Program-made: the position numbers and the translations under genes
From: Diplocarpon mali
Lineage: Eukaryota > Ascomycota > Leotiomycetes > Helotiales > Drepanopezizaceae
NCBI GenBank assembly: GCA_024741835.1
Contig: JAENRP010000519.1
Location: forward strand, 1 to 21,693
Direction: 5' to 3'
DNA: 21,693 nt
The notes under the pieces: model-generated
The model's database searches: none
Seen by the model: the letters and a program-made list of their open reading frames with translations, nothing else
What the model was told of the DNA's origin: nothing
Shown here: positions 7,379 through 18,457 of the stretch, in pieces
How the letters are laid out: each line of letters starts with the position of its first letter
How positions within the stretch are numbered: position 1 is the stretch's first letter

Positions 7379-9138
7379 AATATATTGCGTAATAGCTTCG
7401 AAGCTGCTTAAGTATATGCTTATATAATATCCTATAGGCTGAGAATGCCCTTCTTACCTTATTCTTTAAAGTATTCCCAGATTAATGCCGAAAGGTATAT
7501 CAAAAGGCGTTGGCTTACTCGTTAGATCGTTAGAGATTAAGTGATTATACCTTCCTCCTTCTTACTAGTATTATTTTAGGCTTATATAACTAGTTTTGAT
7601 TTTTCGAATAAGTAGTCTATTTCCTTCCCCTTTATCTTATTAACTATTCTCGATTTAAAGATCCTTTTACCTTTTATAGCAAGGTCATTTTTATTCATTG
7701 GCATAAATACCCCCCTATTTATTAGCCCTTAGTACTCCTTTAGGCGAGATTGCTAAAAAGGGCATCTAAGAGTGGTAATCTTGCCTTCTACCTATAGCTT
7801 CCGCAATAGTTCCTAGTCCCTATTCTCCTTCTCTATTAGGAATACCTCTGATTTAGCTATATATAGCTCCCTTTTAATAATCATTCGCTCCTTAGGTTTA
7901 ATTCCTTTAATTTCCTTAGTTTCCTTTAGGCAGTTTTCTTTATTATCGATTTTAAACAGACGTACGCTTATCGATCTAAAGTGCCTTATTTTACCGCCGA
8001 TATTAACTATATAGGTTTCGTTCTTTAAGCCTAGGAACTCAAATAGACCTATCTATCCTCCCTTCTCCTAATATACTAACACCAGGTCTTTTAGCCTCAA
8101 ATCGTAGATATAAGTAATTCTAAGGCTATTCCTTATACTTAAAGCGTCGTTAACCTTGCGAGTAGTATAGATCTTCCTAACTTCCTTTATAGCCTTTTTA
8201 ATTATTACTACCCTCTATTCTATTAACGGATTTGGTAGATCCAGTTCAATTAGCCTTAATTATACCCTAAAAACAAGTATAGTAGGAATCATCCTATTAG
8301 GCCCTACTATATCGTTGACTGCTTTAATAGCCATTTGCAACCTTTTATTATCGCTTAATTAAAGGTATTCAGCTGTCATTATTTCGAAGGCACGTCTTAA
8401 AGGGCGATAATACCGTTCGACTTTGCTAATAGAATAGTGCGCCTCTATAGGAACTAGCTTAAGGATTATTCCTATAGATCTTAAAGAGCTTTTAAACTCT
8501 GCTAAGTTAAAGTTTATACTATAGTCGTATATTATAAAATCAAAAGGTCTAATATACGTATCTAGCTAAGCCAATTTAAGGGTTTGAAATACTATATTAG
8601 CCGAATATGCTCCTATTCCCTTTCGTAAGAACCTTGCGGCTTTAAATCCTATCGCTTTATCAACTATATAAAGGGCATTCCTTCTATTAAACTAAGCAAT
8701 ATCGATATATATAGTATAATTAAAGTCGATATTATCTTATAGCTTAAATCGGAATCTATAAAGGGCGTTGGCGTAGAGTTAATAATATCAGCATATTTCC
8801 CTTACTCTTATTATAATACTAGAGTCTACGTTATAACCGGCCTAGTTTAAAAGGTATTTAAGGCGTTTTACCAAAGGATATTCGAATCTTTTATATAGCC
8901 TTCGGATCTCTATTTCTATTAAGTAGCATATATTAATTGTACCTTTTGAAGTTATTAAAAGTTGCTCTATTATATTAAGTAGAAGCTATAGGTACCTATA
9001 TTTTCTGATAATTAAGTATTTCTCCTTGCCGATTATAAGCAAATTGCGCAAATTATTATATTTAGCTCCCATTTTATTGAGTTATTGCAAGCAGACTAAA
9101 AACGGTATATCTGCCTTTATAATTAAGAACTCTATAAG

Positions 9139-9143
9139 GTCTA
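9139..9143. repeat. Target-site duplication of gypsy-2 (left)
   Basis: GTCTA abuts the left LTR and is matched exactly at 16295-16299. Removing gypsy-2 and one copy restores the copia protease-integrase frame. Confidence 0.95.
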
Positions 9144-9389
9144 TGTTACGACTTGCTCTGGAGCGTACAGTGGGTCGAGAATCGAACGCTGACTGTATTA
9201 CCTCAAGAGGTACGCTATGTAATAGAGAAGAAAAGATGAAGAAGAAGAGAGAGTCTCTAGTAGAGCTCCTCCAGAATAAGTATAGGTGCTTTACTAGCGT
9301 GCACGTGATCTAGCCACCTCGCTACCTTAGCGTGCACCTAACTTCGATACGATATATGATATAAACGTGCACGTGATGCGGCTATAATA
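9144..9389 (-). repeat. gypsy-2 3' LTR (246 bp)
   Basis: The left LTR starts with intact TGTTACG and ends TAATA. It lacks the segment around CCTAGCGTGCAGTC present in gypsy-1 LTRs. The purine run AAGAAAAGAT is kept. The polypurine tract lies directly inside it at 9390-9404. Confidence 0.95.
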
Positions 9390-9404
9390 CTACCCCCCCC
9401 CTTT
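9390..9404 (-). other. gypsy-2 polypurine tract
   Basis: AAAGGGGGGGGGTAG on the minus strand is identical to the tract of gypsy-1 and abuts the 3' LTR. It is again in the pol frame, with TAG as the terminal stop. Confidence 0.9.
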
Positions 9405-11044
9405 GAAAAACTGCGCCCGCGCAGTTATATCCATAGGCGTATTATCCTCTAGGTCCCTATAATCGTCAACTCTATTATTATATGACCTAAGCTAGCTTAA
9501 TAGCACCCTTAGTGGCCCTTTAGCTTAAGCGTTCTTTAAATGGAAATCTCGAATAGTATATAGCGCTGTTATAGTATTAGAGTATAGGTACTATTCGAGG
9601 TCTTTATTAGCTCCTTTTTACTTAATCTAATATTCGAGCTTCTTAGCTCAAATATAAGATCCAATTATTTCTTCTATCTCCTACTCCTCTTATTCTAGTA
9701 GTACTTTAATTGCAGTAGGAGGTTCTTAAACTTATCCTAATAAGGGGTTAGGAATGTATTTACGCAGTACGTGGGAGTGGAAAATAGGGTAGATCGAATA
9801 GAGCGAATCGGGCAATTATAGCTTCTAGCTTTCTCTTAGCTTTTCTAGTACTTTTACTAGGCTATACCACTTATCAGAAAGCTTCTAACTCGGCCGATCG
9901 AGCTTTCAGTTTTTAGTACTAATTAGTATATCATCTCCTATAGTCTAATCAACTGGCTAGCGGTAAAGGTCTGCAAGCTATTTCATTTTAGCCTATTATA
10001 CTTAAAGAGATAATTGAGCGAATTAGACTACTTTTTAAGCTCTAGTAGCTATATAGAGCGCTATTTTACAATTTACTCTTTTAATTATTATCTATAGAGG
10101 CTCTAGGTTAATTAAATTCCAAGAGGAGCGAGCTTTATAGCCGTTTAGCACTTGAAAAGGGGAAATTTGCCCTAGCAATTCATAAGGCAAGGTCAATTAG
10201 GCAATATCTATCAAAGGCAAGAGACAATTCCAATTATCTTAATAGTATAAGTAGAACGGTCTAAGGCATTATTTTAAGTACTAGTTTATAATTTCAGTTT
10301 AGCTATTAACGTTAGGGTTATAGGCTATAGTTAGCTTAACCTTTATACTTAATATTTAATAGAGCTCTTTCTAAAAGGAAGAGACGAATTAGGCGCCTTT
10401 ATCTAATAGAATTAAGTTAGGTATGCTAAAATGGCGTATCTAATAAATTAAAAACAACTTTGCAAGGCCTTTTGCGTCGACCGAATTATAGTATAGAATC
10501 GAAACTGCCTTCTTTAACAACCTATCAATAATTATAAGGGCAAAATTATAACCGAGTTCATTAAGCGGAAGCTTTATAAAATCTATTATCAAGTATTAGT
10601 AAGCTCGTTTAAGAATTAGCAAGGGTTATAGGAAACCTAGGGTCTTATTATAATAAGCTTTCATTTTTAAATAACAATAGTTCTAGATATAAGTGCCGAT
10701 GTCGCTGCTAAGGCTTTTCCAATAGTATTTTCTTCCTATTAGAAGCCTTATTTTCCCGATTCTAGCATATACAACACAAGGTTGCTTATGCATATAATAA
10801 ATCAAGGCTATTTGCAATTCGGGAGGTTAGGATAGTACAACGAGTCTACCTTAGAAGAAGAGTTTGCCTTAGCTAAGTTTATAATCGAGGCTATGGCTCT
10901 ACGCCTTATCTCGGAACTTCTATAGCTTAAAGGAGGTCTTATTAACTTAAATGACCTTATTAATAATATAGTAGCTCGCTATATTATACTCGACCTTAGA
11001 CATTAGGTAAGTAGGTGCCTTTATTAATGCGATTAGCATAATCA

Positions 11045-11130
11045 TTACTTATAAGCCGGGCCTGGTAGTAGAATCGCCTTTAGTAATCTACGCTAAAGTC
11101 ACTTATAGGCCAGGCCCAGGAGTAGAATCG
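11045..11130 (-). repeat. Coding peptide repeat at the RNase H-integrase junction, gypsy-2
   Basis: Two units (STPGPGLxV and STTRPGLxV) have an 18-residue period, against 15 in gypsy-1. They are in the pol frame. Confidence 0.72.
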
Positions 11131-13004
11131 CCTTTAGTAGCAAGTACTTCTATAAAGAGCTTATCATTAGGTAAGAGCTGCTAGTAGCGTAAAGCTCGTT
11201 TCCTAGCCTTAAGAGGGGTCAGCTCCTAGTCTTAATATAAGAGTATATCAGCTAGCGTATTCGTTATGCCTATTTAGTATATAATAAGGAAGTTAAAGTT
11301 AGCGAAGAACTCTACTTAGCAAGCCTATTAGGCTATTAAGTCCTTAATTATCATAAAGTACTTAAGGGCTTTATGATCTATATATATATATACTATTTTC
11401 TAAGCCTTAAGTAGCTCTGCCTTATACTAGTAAAACGATTTAAAAATCGCTAGGAGCTCCTTATTATAAATAGGGTAATTTAGCTTAATATTATTTATTA
11501 TCTTTAAGAAGTACCCGATTAGGTAGTAGTTATCGTCTTTCTAAAGTTAAGAGAATACACTAGCGACTATACTATTAAAGGCGTCGGTCTTAAGCCTTAT
11601 CTGCTTCTAAGGGTAATAGTAGTATAAAATCGGGGTCGTTTGAAGGCTTAAGCGTAAAGCTTCCTAAGCTTCTTTATAAGTATTATTAAAATTAAAAGGA
11701 ACGTTTCTTATAAGAGCTATTAAGGGTCGGCAGATATAACTATAGCCTTTAATAAACCTTCGGTAGAAGTTATAGAACTTTAAGAAGCTTTATATACTAT
11801 GTATATTCTTAGCGTATTTCTACTCTTAAATAACTAAGACCTTATCAAGGTCTACCTTAATTTTATAAACTCTAATAATAAACCTTAAGAACCTAGTCTT
11901 AGTAACCCCGAACTCGCTTTTCTTAATATCTACTTAAAGGCTATAGCGTTAAAGAATTCCTAAGATCTTTTTAATATAAATCTCATAGTTAAGGGAGTTT
12001 TTTAAATAGATTAGAATATTATCTAAGTAGGTAAAGTAGAAATCGTTAAGGTAGTTAAGGAGAATATTATTAATAAACCTTTAAAAGGTAGTAGGCCTAT
12101 TTATTAGCTTAAATAGTAAAACCTTATATTTGCAAGTCTTATAATGCGTGCGAAAGGTAATTAGGTCCTTAGTATCAGCTAATATACAAATATAGTAGAA
12201 GGCTTATTATATATCGATTTTTATAAAAACATAAGCTTTCGATATATATACTATTATTTTATTAATAAGTGGAATTAAATAGGGGTCTTTCTTTATTAAA
12301 GCGTTTAGTTTCCGATAATTAATATATAAACGTAAGGAGTTATTAGCTTTTCTTATAAAGAGGATTAGGGCTGCCTAAGGAGAACTTAAAGCTTTAATAA
12401 ATCCTTTATATAAGTTCTCGAGAATATAGCTCTTAACCTTTAAGAGCTATTCGTTAGTAAGGTAGCAAAAGGGTTTAATTATTAAGTTGTTCTCGCCTAT
12501 TAGCTTAATTTTATAATTTACTTTTAGCCTAGGTTCTAGCAGCTAATCAAAGGCCTAGCGATTAAAAACGTTCTTAAACTCAGCGTACTAAGGCGGGAGC
12601 TTTTGATCTATTAGCTTATCGTTACTCTTATACTTAGCTTATAGCGCCGAACTAAGGCCAAAGGAGCTAATTTCAACTTGTATAGCCGATTCTTAGCGAT
12701 TGATTTCTTAGCAATTGATTTCTTAATTTAGATTGTAAATAAAGCTTATAAATATAAACTCTTTAGGCGCTAGTTCTTAAGTTTATATAGCTTATCTTAC
12801 TTTAATTATAAAGTAGTAGTAGAGGGCGCCGATTACTAAGGCTAAGATTAGGCTTATTTAGTAAGCTGGCTTTAAAGGAGCATTCCTCTTTATTAAGAGA
12901 GGGAGCAAGGGGTCTAATACTCTTAGTAAGGCCTTCTTTATATAGTTCAGATCTCTTTTTAAGTCTTTAAAGAAACTGCTATCCTTAAGTTTATAAGAGG
13001 CTAC

Positions 13005-13135
13005 TTGTAAGCTAAGCTTAAGAGTAGAATTCGAGTTTGCAGTTTTTACTTATAGGCTAGGATTAAAAGTGGGATTTGAGTTTGCAGATTTCACTTATAG
13101 GCCAGGACTAAGAGTAGAATTCGAGTTATTGCTTA
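13005..13135 (-). repeat. Coding peptide repeat at the protease-RT junction, gypsy-2 (three copies)
   Basis: Three degenerate in-frame units (NSTLSPGL, NPTFNPSL, NSTLKLSL) are separated by KSANS/KTANS spacers. Gypsy-1 has two units at the same place, so the copy number has changed since the two shared an ancestor. Confidence 0.75.
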
Positions 13136-13739
13136 TTAATACTAAGAGCTAGGCTTAGGCCATTCTTAGGTCTTTATTTTTAGCGTCTATTATAGCTACT
13201 TAACGATCGATATCTTATTAAGCTATTAAGGGTTTTATTAGCTATAAGAGATCGATTAATACGTATTAATTAAAGTAGGAGATAATAGGTATATCCTTAG
13301 GCTAAGAGATACTATTTTTCCCCTTTTTATAGGACTATTTAAAGTTATAGTGCTTTAAGAACTTCCTATTAATTAAAACGTCAGTTACTCTTAAGCTTAT
13401 AATTAAGAAAGGGAAGTTTATTCGTTGCCTATCGATTATAAAGGTAAGTAAAATAGTAAATCGAATGGTTTCTCCCTTAAGGCTATTATAGCTAATAGGG
13501 GTAATCGGTTTAAGCAGTTTAATAAACTTTACCTTAAGTCTTTAAAAGAGCTAGTATACTAGAGATATTTTAATAATATTAAAAATATTAGCTTTACTAT
13601 TAATATAAGTAACTGTTTTAATAAATGATCTATTTTAAGCTAGTTCTATAAGAATTAAAAACTAGCGGCCGCTTATTAATAGGTAGGAATTAAAATCTAA
13701 GTCTTTCTATAAATTGTGACCTATGCTATAATAGGAGTC

Positions 13740-15070
13740 TTTGCTATAGCTTAGCAGTTTCCTAATAGCAGGTCGTTTTTTATCTCAACTTTAACTACTA
13801 TAAACTCGCCCTACTTCTTTAGCTTAAGGCAGTCTGTTGCATAATGACTAAGGGCTCTATAGTTATAGTAAAGATTAGACGACGGCTTCGGGCTGGCAGA
13901 CCTTTCTTAATAGGCCGGGACCGGCGAGGGGGAATAAGTGTAAGGAGCTAGGGAAGTAGCTTTAGCTATAGGTTTTTATAACTCCCTTTTTAGTATACCA
14001 GGGATGCGGTCCTTTAAGGGGGAGAACGCGATAGCAAGAGCAACTTATTAAGCGTTATAGGCCTCTTCTTACTTAATATTATAGGCCTTATAGTCCGCAA
14101 TAGCTAAGAACTTATCTAAAGTAGTATAATTATTATTCATTTTATACTTCTTTACTTAAAGGTCGTTTTTTAAAGCTAAGGAGACCTTTTTATAAATATT
14201 ATTAAACTAATAAGACTAATCGATCTTATTAGCTATAGTAAGGGTAACGAACTTAGATTAGAACTTATTATATAATAATAAACCTATAGTTAGCCTACTA
14301 TATTTAAGCTTAATAGATTAAATATAATTATAGTTAAAGAACCTTTAATCTAAGACCTTAAGGATATTAGTAGTATATATATACTTATTAGTAAAGACAA
14401 GATCTATATATTATAAGATTAGGTTTTAAGCTTTACTTATTATACACTTAAAGTAGGTAGTAATCTAGTCCTCTTTTAAAGTGAAATTGCTTAAGTACTT
14501 TTAAATAAATATCTTTATAACTATCTTTTAAATATTATAAGTGATTTTGCCTTAATAGTTGCTAAAATAGGTTTAAAGGTACTTAATTTAATAAGGGTCG
14601 ATAGCTAAAACTAAAGGTCGGATAATTAAGAGGTAGTAGTCTAAGGGAGGTAGTAAGTCGGTAGTAAGGGATCGAGTATTCTAAGGGCTAGTACTTAGGG
14701 AAAAAGGGATAGTAGTATTATTTTAAAGAGCAGCGGCTATAGTAGTGCTAATAAGGTTCGCGATTTCGGCCTGCTAAGTAGCTAAGAAGAGAGGGGCTAA
14801 TATAGTAAAGGTAGATATTATTAGAAAGAGTATATCTTCTTCTTTAACTTCAATCGATAGCAATAGGGTATTTTAAGAATTCACTTATAAGCTAGGCCTA
14901 GGAGTAGAAACTGTACTAAGGGAGGTTTCTTTTTAAATAAGCTTAAAAGGGGGAATATCTCTAGGACCGGGGTTGGCAGTAAGGCTTATAGAACTAGTGG
15001 TAGTAAGGCCTAGTAGTAAAGGTGCGGTTAACCTTTTACTTCTCTTAAGTGGTATAAGATTAAAGGTTAT
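13740..15070 (-). pseudogene. gag: gypsy-2 Gag, start codon lost, RIP-inactivated
   Basis: This is the counterpart of gypsy-1 Gag. The start ATG has become ATA at 15070-15068, a G-to-A change. A STPRPGL peptide (VSTPRPSL) lies at about 14910-14881. The knuckle is near 13870-13829, with its second Cys changed: TGC has become TAT at 13861-13859. The knuckle and the lost start remain in one frame (1209 nt apart). The slippery-type sequence ATA AAA AAC is at 13783-13775. Because the 3' stop cannot be separated from RIP stops, the lower boundary is approximate. Loss of the start codon and several stops make this copy more damaged at its 5' end than gypsy-1. Confidence 0.83.
13775..13781 (-). promoter_or_regulatory. 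Candidate -1 ribosomal slippery heptamer, gypsy-2
   Basis: In gag frame the codons are ATA AAA AAC, so A-AAA-AAC is correctly phased for -1 slippage. The pol frame upstream is closed by a TGA within 12 nt and is then open into protease. A short hairpin TGCTA-AGCTA-TAGCA follows about 18 nt downstream. Gypsy-1 reads A-GAA-AAC, so RIP could have made this heptamer by G-to-A change. Confidence 0.45.
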
Positions 15071-16048
15071 AAGTACTAACTCTCTTTATATTATCTAGTT
15101 TAGTCTAAAGGGACCTAATGCTAAATAGTAACTTATTTAAAAGGGGGAAGATTAGTATAAACAATATATACGTTTTTAAAGCCTTCTAGTAGAGTATATA
15201 TTAAGGTATCGTAGGTTTATAGATCTTAAGAGAGAAGGTTTTACTTTAGGATTACGTCTTTTTACTAATTAGGAGTTGCAATAAGGTTATATAAGGAAGG
15301 GTATAGTATAAATCTAAGGAAATAGGGTCTAAAGCTTATCACTCTACTAATATTGACCTAATTTTAAATAGTATAGTATAACCTACTAAGGCTAACTAAG
15401 TCTTTATGTATATATATAGGTATAGGTCCCTTAGTTTTATACCTAAGTATTTAAAAGAAGGAGTAAGGAGCTTCGAAGAGTATAAAGAGGAGTCAACGAG
15501 TATAGGTCAATAGGAAGTATAAAGAAGATCGACGACTTATTCGCAAGGAGGTGTCTTTAAAGAGTCGAGTTATATTCGAGGGTTTCGAAGGAAGGAGTGA
15601 GGAGCTTTGAAGAGTATAAGGAGAGTTATTAACGAGTATATTATCGACGAGTATAAGGTCGATAAAAAAGAGTAGTATAGAGTGTTTATAAGGGAGGGAG
15701 AAAGTCAAGAAGAGAAAAGTTATTATACTGCTCTAGGCAGTAGCCTATGCTAGCGAAGCAAGGGCATAGTAAATAAAATTTTTTTTCAAATTAAAATTAA
15801 AGGTGAATTTCCGTTTGTAAAATAGAGTAGGTAAAGGGTCGAAAAAACGAGCTGATCTTATATTCAAAGGTTATTATTCAGCTTTCTCTAAAAACTAAAT
15901 TAGTAAGATCTAAGCGCTATATATAAGTTGCTTAAGGCAGTTTATAGTAAGAGAATCGAGATTAAGTTGCTTAAGGCAGTTCGAAATGACGATTCTAAAG
16001 GTAGTAGATATTAAGCTTCTTAGCAGAGGTTAAGTTAATCTTTTCTTA
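15071..16048 (-). other. gypsy-2 leader, untranslated
   Basis: This corresponds to the gypsy-1 leader. It contains rearranged copies of the 58-bp unit (about 15457-15513 shortened; about 15591-15665 expanded by repeated CGAGTATA-like blocks), an 8-T run (15779-15786) instead of 15, and the conserved hairpin pair near 15734-15770. A stop-free stretch at 15708-15493 on the minus strand is not in the gag frame and has no counterpart in gypsy-1, so I do not call it a gene. Confidence 0.7.
16038..16047 (-). other. Candidate self-priming primer-binding site, gypsy-2
   Basis: AAGAAAAGAT on the minus strand begins two bases inside the LTR boundary, exactly as in gypsy-1, and complements ATCTTTTCTT within this element's LTR. 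The bases just beyond it differ between the two copies while this decamer is unchanged. Confidence 0.55.
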
Positions 16049-16294
16049 TATTACAACTTATTCTAAAGCGTATAGTAGGTCGAGAATCGAACGCTAACTA
16101 TATTATCTTAAGAGGTATACTATATAATAGAGAAGAAAAGATAAAGAAGAAGAGAGAGTCTTTAGTAGAGCTCTTCTAGAATAAGTACAGGTGCTTTACT
16201 AGCGTGCACATGATCCAGCCACCTCGCTACCTTAGCGTGTACCTGACTTCGACACGACACGTGATATAAACGTGCACGTGATGCGGCTGTAACA
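16049..16294 (-). repeat. gypsy-2 5' LTR (246 bp)
   Basis: The right LTR starts TATTACAA and ends with the intact TAACA. It has the same length as its partner. CACGTG and GTGCAC palindromes are present at about 16201-16280. On the minus strand it is the promoter end of gypsy-2. Confidence 0.95.
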
Positions 16295-16299
16295 GTCTA
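16295..16299. repeat. Target-site duplication of gypsy-2 (right)
   Basis: GTCTA abuts the right LTR end TAACA and is the partner of 9139-9143. Confidence 0.95.
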
Positions 16300-18457
16300 C
16301 CGGTGTTCGAATAGTTGTCTTGCCGATTGCATTTCGCAAACCTGCCTTAAAGGTAATTTTATACTTTTCAGCGCTAAGTAAAGCTAGAACTGCGTCTTAT
16401 ATATTTTATAAGGCTTTGAATTAGTTAATTCCTCCTATATTTTTATTTAAGGCGCCTATATCAATTAGGAATCCTTAAAAGAACTGATCCGTCTACTAGG
16501 TTATAAATACCTTAGGGTCCGTTTGTATCGGTTTATTAACCCTTATTGTTAAGAGGTATTTAACCTTCTGCTTTTCGAGCTAGTTAAGCATAGTTCTCGA
16601 GTTATATTCCTAATTAGAAGCTAGGAATACTATAGTAAAGTTGATATTACTATCCTTAGGATCGCTATTTGCTTAGTCTTCCTCTTTTAAAGACGTTTCC
16701 TATTTATCCTTATCGGTCCTATTACCTTCCGAATATACTTTATTATCTTCTTAAGCTAAATATGCTTTATATATTTTATCTATTAGCTTATAGCCTTCGG
16801 CTTATCGGCTTACTATATAGCGAGACTTTTAAGCGGCTCTTTCTTCTTTTAAGTGCTTGCTATTATAGCAGTCCTTTTTCTAGCATATAATATACCTTAT
16901 ATAGCCTGGTTTTAATTAGAAGGTTATTCCTTTTTTTTTACCTTAAGTAAACTTTATCTTTCTATTCGAAAAGTGCGCTATGGATTGCCTTTACTCTTTA
17001 GCCAAATGATATTAGGGTCTATTAGTAGCTAAACTAAGGTGCTAGGATTTAGATGGTCTATCTTAGGCAACTACTCCTACGTAAGCTTATAAGCTATCTA
17101 ATAGAGCTAGGAACGTCGCTAGTAGCTTAAAGAGTGCCATTTGAAATAGCCAATTCCTAAAAATACCTTATATAAGTCTATCTTTAATAGATCGATCGTT
17201 CCTTATATTAGCATATAGGCCTAATTGTAGGTTTTATAGCTCCTTAGTATAGTTCTTAAGTTAGGTTAGGATCGGTTTCCTCCTTTAATAGTCCTCTTAT
17301 TAGAATAGGTCAAATATCAGTCGAAACCACCTCCTTAAGAATCTACTACTCCTCTTTTCAATCTTATAATTAGTCTGAATAGCCTCTACTAGCTTAGCGA
17401 AATTAAAGTTCTTATTTTATAGGTACCGATAGTAGTATATCGAGGCCGAGTCTTATAATATAGATAGAAAAGCTCTATACTATATACTCTAATTAATAAA
17501 GGCTCTTTAGTATAAATCTATAAATATATAAAGCTTCTTATTAAGGTGATCTTTACTACTTAAGTACTAAGTTTCCTTAATATATATCTTACTTAGATTT
17601 ATAAGGGTTTTAGCCTAATCTAAAGTCAAAGGTTTTATAATATATTAAGATAGTTAAGTATCGCTTTAATTTAAGTTTAAAAGCGCTCTTAAACCCCTCC
17701 CTATAGCAAAGGGTGGCAATAATCTGTCTCTCGGTTAGATCAGCGGCATTAGTATCAGATTCGGGATCTCTAAGTATTATATAACTAAGGTTCGTCCTAA
17801 TTAGGATTAATATAGTATTCTTTTAAGATTATATCATTTAGTTATTTATCTTAAAGTGTCCGCTTTATATAAGTTATCTAATAAAGTATTATTATTATAT
17901 CTAAGGTATCCTTGCCAAAGCGAGTCTTAGCGTAGTATCTCCTATTTAGCTATAGTAACCCTTTAAGCAGGTAGCTTACTTATTTATATAAATTCGGCAA
18001 ATTCTAAAGTAGACTTTATTCTATATCTTAGAGATTATACTATAGCCGAGTTTAGTACTTCTTAAGTCTATAATTCTAGCTGATCTTCTAGCCACTCGTT
18101 CCCTTCTTAATATACTATATTGAAAAGTGCCTAGCTAATCGAAACGCCCTTCTTATATTAAACGTATACTCTATAGTACCGAAGGTCGTCCTTTAGGCGT
18201 TATCGAACGTCCTTATCTAGCAATTTAAAATCGCTAACTGTCCAATCTTAGAACTCCTTTTAAAAGTCCTTAATAAGGTATAACCCTCTCCTTTTACTAT
18301 CTTATAGTATCTTTCGAAAGTTCTTTATATATAGGTCTTTTAATCTAAGGGCCTCTTTGCTAGATTGATCCTCCTAAGGTCTTATATCCCTTTCAAGGTC
18401 CCTTAATATCTAAGGTTACCTTAGATTAAGCGGCATTAATAGTCCCCTTTTAATCAT
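16295..18457 (-). pseudogene. gag: copia Gag and N-terminal protease (segment 1 of 3)
   Basis: Gag packages element RNA; the protease matures the polyprotein. Reading starts at an ATG at 18457-18455, with an in-frame TAA upstream; this start is a best guess. The frame runs through a long Gag-like region with readable pieces such as WTVSDFKLLDKDV and EGNEWLEDQLEL. It reaches a knuckle at 16894-16853, read as YIICxKKDCYNSKHLKEER, where the first residue is TAT, probably a mutated TGT Cys. This fits the C-x2-C knuckle followed by a KH-KEER tail seen in fungal copia Gag. The protease active site reads LIDIGA, with the Asp codon at 16462-16460, expected as IDTGA. The segment ends at TPVD, where gypsy-2 is inserted. 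Stops are almost all TAG/TAA at expected Gln or Trp codons. Confidence 0.8.

Larger units (their letters stand above)
7374..9143 (-). pseudogene. pol: copia C-terminal protease, integrase and N-terminal RT (segment 2 of 3)
   Basis: The segment continues the protease frame after gypsy-2. Around 8940-8790 there is an integrase HHCC-like region (RRLYKRFEYPLVKRL, then a Cys-containing stretch). The integrase core follows, with YIDIA (Asp at 8703-8701), FIIYDY (Asp at 8526-8524) and SISKVERYYRPLRRA (Glu at 8418-8416). The second Asp and the Glu are 36 codons apart, the DX35E spacing of retroviral-type integrases. The RT starts near 7690 with FKSRIVNKIKGK, then EKSKLVI, then a motif equivalent to L-RDITQAYTQ ending at 7379. 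This matches the RVT_2 family of copia elements. Gypsy-1 interrupts the RT at ATATA (7374-7378). The frame has several TAG/TAA stops and no detected frameshift. Confidence 0.88.
9390..13781 (-). pseudogene. pol: gypsy-2 Pol: protease, RT, RNase H, integrase, chromodomain
   Basis: Same frame logic as gypsy-1: protease (13382) and the terminal TAG (9392-9390) are both -1 relative to gag. Protease is at about 13660-13310. The protease-RT linker at about 13130-13010 has three STPRPGL repeats against two in gypsy-1. The RT active site reads YLDN at 12029-12018, so the second Asp is lost here whereas gypsy-1 lost the first. RNase H is at about 11630-11270, and a linker with two repeats is at 11130-11045. 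Integrase Asp codons are at 10583 and 10403, with Glu (GAA) at 10295, so the DX35E triad is complete in this copy. A chromodomain-like end is at about 9685-9520, with its conserved Trp changed to a stop. The C-terminal tail reads into the polypurine tract. Confidence 0.92.
9144..16294 (-). mobile_element. Full-length Ty3/gypsy chromovirus, copy 2 (gypsy-2)
   Basis: This 7151-bp element is inserted in the copia protease. Its 246-bp LTRs span 9144-9389 and 16049-16294. The left LTR keeps the native start TGTTACG and the right keeps the native end TAACA, which confirms the termini. The target duplication GTCTA is perfect (9139-9143 and 16295-16299). Gene order and orientation equal gypsy-1, and similarity runs along the whole length, with mostly transition differences plus small indels in the LTR, leader and peptide repeats. 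The LTR is 21 bp shorter than in gypsy-1, so the two are related subfamilies. Different target duplications show two independent insertions. All coding parts are broken by stops. Confidence 0.95.
116..18457 (-). mobile_element. Ty1/copia-type retrotransposon, truncated and split by two gypsy insertions
   Basis: This is an old copia-type element on the minus strand, present as pieces 18457-16295, 9143-7374 and 252-116. The domain order gag, protease, integrase, reverse transcriptase, with integrase before RT, is diagnostic of Ty1/copia. Codon positions I checked in gag (18457, 16855), protease (16462), integrase (8703) and RT (7644, 158) all fall in one frame once each gypsy element and one copy of its 5-bp target duplication are removed. 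That leaves about 4.0 kb of a single Gag-Pol frame. It is cut off inside the RT near 116, so the RT end, RNase H and the 3' LTR are missing. I could not delimit a 5' LTR to the right of 18457. Many TAA/TAG stops show that it is dead. Confidence 0.85.

Noticed and set aside
9026..9313. Plus-strand open frame of 95 codons
   Set aside because: It spans the copia/gypsy-2 junction on the strand opposite to both elements, so it is a chance open frame created by insertion.
2170..13135. CRISPR-like interpretation of the spaced short repeats
   Set aside because: The repeats are few, in frame, at homologous positions of two retrotransposon copies, and the genome is eukaryotic in character.
15493..15708. 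Minus-strand open frame of 71 codons in the gypsy-2 leader
   Set aside because: It lies over the variable leader repeats, is not in gag phase and is not kept in gypsy-1. It is hydrophobic only because the sequence is AT-rich.
253..16294. The two gypsy elements as a tandem duplication or one large composite element
   Set aside because: Each has its own LTR pair and its own target duplication (ATATA and GTCTA), and the LTR lengths differ (267 and 246 bp). Two independent insertions explain this better.
16669..16890. Plus-strand open frame of 73 codons, Leu/Tyr-rich
   Set aside because: It is antisense to the copia gag zinc-knuckle region, where the minus strand has the meaningful reading.
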